A stretch of DNA of 64,000 nucleotides from Oceanospirillaceae bacterium (GTDB lineage Bacteria > Pseudomonadota > Gammaproteobacteria > Pseudomonadales > Balneatricaceae): contig JABSRB010000001.1 in the NCBI GenBank assembly GCA_013215375.1, positions 124,001 through 188,000 on the forward strand, read 5' to 3'. The position numbers were made by a program, and so were the translations under genes. A model generated the notes under the pieces. The model was not told where the DNA came from. It searched no databases and worked only from the letters and a program-made list of their open reading frames with translations. Positions 63,062 to 64,000 of the stretch are shown here, piece by piece. Numbering within the stretch: the first letter of the stretch is position 1; each line of letters begins with the position of its first letter.

Positions 63062-64000
63062 GTGTTTCACGAACATCAACTACACGATCGCCTATTAAAA
63101 GCAATTACTGCTTTAAAATTCGACACTCCTACCCCCGTTCAAAAAGCAACTTTAGGCGACGCGCTTGAGGGTAGAGATATACTAGTAACCGCAGAGACTG
63201 GCAGTGGTAAAACTGCCGCTTTTTTAGTGCCTTTACTGGATAAATTATTATCGGTAAAAGCGCCTGGCTATGAAGCTCGCGCGCTCATACTGACTCCCAC
63301 CCGTGAACTTGCCTTCCAAGTGCTTAGCCACTTAGAGCAGCTAGCGCAGTTCACCTTTATTAAAGGCGATACGATCTGCGGCGGTGAAGAGTTCAAACCG
63401 CAGGCGGCTAGGCTTAGAAAAAATCCTGAGATCCTGATTGCGACTCCGGGGCGTTTAATCGATCATTTAGATAAAGGCACCATCGATTTATCCGATATTG
63501 AAGTACTCATTTTAGACGAAGCCGATCGCATGATAGACATGGGCTTTGAAGAAGATGTAACCCGTATTATTGGCTGCTGCCCACCAGATCGCCAGAGCAT
63601 GTTGTTTTCAGCAACATTAGCGCAAGACCGGATGCCGGCCTTCATCAAGAGCAGTTTGTCAGATCCGGTCATCCACCAGCTCAACAGTCACCGTGCTGTG
63701 CATCAAAAGATCAGCCACCAAATCATCACTGCTACCGACTCTGCACTTAAAGACAAGCAGTTGATTTCACTACTGCACAAAGAGCCTTTTGAAAAAGCCA
63801 TTGTGTTTACCAATACCATTGTTGAAGCAGCTAGACTCAATGGTTATGTGCGCCGCTTTGGCATTAGAGCGGGGGTTATTCACGGAGATTTAACCCAAGA
63901 GCAACGTAAACACGTGATTAAGCTCCTACAATTAGGGACTTTAAAGATCCTAATTGCCACTGATGTTGCCGCGCGTGGTATTGATATTAAAGGGGTTGAT
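63062..64000 (+). CDS. DEAD-box RNA helicase (partial, runs off the right edge; GTG start proposed)
   Basis: AETGSGKTAAF, PTRELAFQV, LDEADRMIDMGF, FSATL, ATDVAARGID motifs. Confidence 0.9.
   Translation, partial: MFHEHQLHDRLLKAITALKFDTPTPVQKATLGDALEGRDILVTAETGSGKTAAFLVPLLDKLLSVKAPGYEARALILTPTRELAFQVLSHLEQLAQFTFIKGDTICGGEEFKPQAARLRKNPEILIATPGRLIDHLDKGTIDLSDIEVLILDEADRMIDMGFEEDVTRIIGCCPPDRQSMLFSATLAQDRMPAFIKSSLSDPVIHQLNSHRAVHQKISHQIITATDSALKDKQLISLLHKEPFEKAIVFTNTIVEAARLNGYVRRFGIRAGVIHGDLTQEQRKHVIKLLQLGTLKILIATDVAARGIDIKGVD

Overview
The window is a gammaproteobacterial chromosome segment; taxonomy is inferred only from gene content. Left part: glycine betaine/sarcosine catabolism (soxD/soxB, gbcB, gbcA, a GbdR-like AraC regulator) with a GAF/PAS/GGDEF/EAL protein embedded. 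It is followed by a repeat-rich intergenic region and a two-partner secretion locus with two TpsA exoproteins around one TpsB. Middle: an L-rhamnose catabolism/ABC uptake locus (rhaI, rhaD fusion, DeoR regulator, rhaSTPQ, rhaM, rhaK), then a graveyard of IS and gene fragments next to a lone flagellin carrying an HExxH metallopeptidase domain (flagellinolysin type), LysR/oxidoreductase, DUF3010, a lone CheW, and an MFS transporter fused to a long repeat domain. Right part: mostly housekeeping (M50 peptidase, dapC/arsC-like/dapD/dapE, rlmA, LysE, Sco1, MCP, yfbR), then GH2 beta-mannosidase with a LacI regulator, a spermidine synthase-like protein, an NlpC/P60 lipoprotein and a DEAD-box helicase. 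The strongest non-coding find is a pair of paralogous minus-strand sRNA genes flanking yfbR. Each has a TTGCAA-N17-TATTNT promoter overlapped by a Fur-box-like site, and an intrinsic terminator; they look like a PrrF/RyhB-type iron sRNA pair. Other finds: a 4-copy MITE-like family, a ~263-nt three-way-junction palindromic element, a relic of the gbdR 5' end that marks a tandem duplication creating the second TpsA gene, a sigma28-like promoter for the flagellinolysin, and a LacI operator/promoter array. No CRISPR, rRNA or tRNA was recognised. All alignments were done by eye; no search was run.
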